6,868 nucleotides of DNA, taken from NCBI GenBank assembly GCA_017383945.1, contig JAFNUQ010000088.1, forward strand, positions 1 to 6,868, written 5' to 3'. The stretch is from Bacteroidales bacterium. Its GTDB lineage: Bacteria; Bacteroidota; Bacteroidia; Bacteroidales; UBA932. Every line of letters begins with the position of its first letter. The stretch's first letter is position 1. Shown in pieces: positions 5,770 through 6,868 of the stretch. Both the position numbers and the translations under genes were made by a program. The notes under the pieces are model-generated. The model was not told the origin of the DNA. It worked only from the letters and a program-made list of their open reading frames with translations, and ran no database searches.

Positions 5770-6868
5770 ATGCCTTATACTATGATTTCAAGATATGATA
5801 TACCAGAGAGGCTTTCTACTGCAAGATTGAGAGAAATAGCTTCTGATGTAAAGACTGAATTTACCCTTTTATATACAAAAGACACTGAGCTCAAGTGGGT
5901 AAACTGGGGTCAGGAGAGACTTCTTCAGATCGCTCAAGATACAGGAGCGGCGATGGTTTACTCTGATAGGTTCTGCTTCCTGGGAGGCAAGCTTGTTGAG
6001 GCTCCGGTGATTGATTACCAGCAGGGTTCGCTACGCGATGATTTTGACTTCGGAGGGGTGCAGCTTTATCGCACTGATGCACTCAAGGAAGCTGTCTCCA
6101 GGATGGATGCGGATTACCAGTTTGCTGCCCTCTATGACCTTCGTCTGAAGGTCTCTCAGAAGGGGAGCCTCGTGCATATCAACGAGTACCTCTATTATGA
6201 GTGGGAGAGCGACACAAGACAGTCAGGCGAGAAGCTTTTTGACTATGTGGACCCTCGCAACAGAGCTGTGCAGATTGAGATGGAAAAGGCTTGTACAGAG
6301 CATCTTAAGGCTATCGGGGGATATCTTGAACCTGAATTTGAAAAAGTAGACTTCTCGCAAGGAGGAGATTTTGAATATGAGGCATCAGTAGTAATCCCAT
6401 GCAAAAACCGAGTGCGCACTATAGGTGATGCCATCCGTTCTGCGCTGGATCAGAAGACAACATTTAAGTACAATGTTATAGTTGTGGACGATAACTCTAC
6501 TGATGGTACTGTCGATGTGATCAAGAGCTTTGATGATCCTAAGCTCATTTATATCGCTCAAGACAAGAGTTATCACGCGATAGGTGGCAACTGGAACGCC
6601 GCCCTGCATCATCCTAAGTGTGGCCGTTTTGCTCTCCAGCTTGACTCTGATGATATGTATTCAGGACCTGACACCGTGCAGAAGTTTGTAGATGCTTTTT
6701 ATGAGCAGAATTGCGCAATGGTCATCGGTACCTATCGCATCACAGATTTCAATCTCAACGAGCTCCCTCCGGGGGTAATCGATCATAAAGAATGGACGCC
6801 TGATAACGGTCGCAATAACGCTTTGCGAATCAATGGCTTGGGTGCTCCGCGCGGGTTCTGGACTCCGC
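5770..6868 (+). CDS. Glycosyltransferase family 2 protein with an extra N-terminal GT-like region (runs off right edge)
   Basis: The frame is open for 366 codons from ATG 5770 and continues beyond the window. Residues 204 to about 330 are a canonical GT2 GT-A domain: ASVVIPCKNRVRTIGDAI (205-222), VIVVDDNSTDGT (236-247), a GGNWNAAL helix (272-279) and the metal-binding QLDSDDMY (290-297). It continues to GLGAPRGFWTP (356-366), which looks like the acceptor-side loop. Residues about 28-190 resemble the second half of another GT2 fold (TEFTLLYTKDTEL, GAAMVYSD, then DYQQGSLRDDFDFG and EYLYYE) but lack the nucleotide-binding first half. The predicted role is sugar transfer from a nucleotide-sugar onto an envelope glycan; donor and acceptor are unknown. 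No signal peptide is present. ATG 5782 (MISRYDIPE) is a credible alternative start given the candidate promoter at 5751-5758. Similar full-length proteins, as I recall them from Bacteroides, are about 480 residues, so the C-terminal quarter is missing. Confidence 0.88.
   Translation, partial: MPYTMISRYDIPERLSTARLREIASDVKTEFTLLYTKDTELKWVNWGQERLLQIAQDTGAAMVYSDRFCFLGGKLVEAPVIDYQQGSLRDDFDFGGVQLYRTDALKEAVSRMDADYQFAALYDLRLKVSQKGSLVHINEYLYYEWESDTRQSGEKLFDYVDPRNRAVQIEMEKACTEHLKAIGGYLEPEFEKVDFSQGGDFEYEASVVIPCKNRVRTIGDAIRSALDQKTTFKYNVIVVDDNSTDGTVDVIKSFDDPKLIYIAQDKSYHAIGGNWNAALHHPKCGRFALQLDSDDMYSGPDTVQKFVDAFYEQNCAMVIGTYRITDFNLNELPPGVIDHKEWTPDNGRNNALRINGLGAPRGFWTP

Noticed and set aside
1..6868. Mobile element, phage, CRISPR, toxin-antitoxin or defence system
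   Set aside because: No transposase, integrase, terminal repeats, repeat-spacer arrays, Cas-like or small paired toxin-antitoxin genes were found on either strand; all substantial frames are explained by transport, signalling and glycosyltransfer genes.

Overview
The window looks like a chromosomal segment from a member of the Bacteroidota, most likely Bacteroidales. It carries a SusC/RagA-type outer-membrane receptor, recognisable Bacteroidota -7 promoter boxes (TAnnTTTG), starts without Shine-Dalgarno sequences, and two glycosyltransferases of a type I associate with Bacteroides and Prevotella relatives. Genus cannot be fixed from the sequence alone. No RNA gene, insertion sequence, integrase, phage gene or CRISPR array is visible. 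Coding density is high, and the longest stretch without a gene is the 125 bp between positions 2951 and 3075.

Left arm (1-2950, minus strand): a GPH/SLC45-like major facilitator sugar transporter is followed, 26 bp downstream, by the first 526 codons of a SusC-family TonB-dependent receptor that runs off the left edge. Together they look like the start of a glycan-uptake operon (polysaccharide utilisation locus). The receptor would import oligosaccharide across the outer membrane, and the facilitator would carry the released sugar across the inner membrane. An alpha-glucan such as maltose or maltodextrin is the best guess, but no glycoside hydrolase lies in the window to prove it.

Middle (2951-4964, plus strand): divergent from the transporter is a LytS/LytT-type two-component system. 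It consists of a polytopic membrane histidine kinase and a receiver-LytTR response regulator, translationally coupled by an ATGA overlap. The shared intergenic region holds two copies of TTTTAAGGAT exactly 21 bp apart, two helical turns, which is the geometry LytTR regulators bind. This suggests that the two-component system controls the divergent sugar-uptake operon, itself, or both. This is the most interesting feature of the window, because SusC operons are usually controlled by hybrid two-component regulators, SusR-like proteins or ECF sigma/anti-sigma pairs.

Right arm (4965-6868): a polyprenol-phosphate mannose (dolichol-phosphate mannosyltransferase-like) synthase on the minus strand converges on the response regulator, with a 14 bp gap and a small hairpin at the junction. 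Divergent from it is a long glycosyltransferase family 2 protein, cut by the right edge, in which a canonical GT-A domain is preceded by about 200 residues that look like a second, incomplete GT-like domain. Back-to-back -7 boxes lie in the 65 bp between them. These two genes probably serve cell-envelope glycan or glycoprotein assembly and are functionally separate from the left arm.
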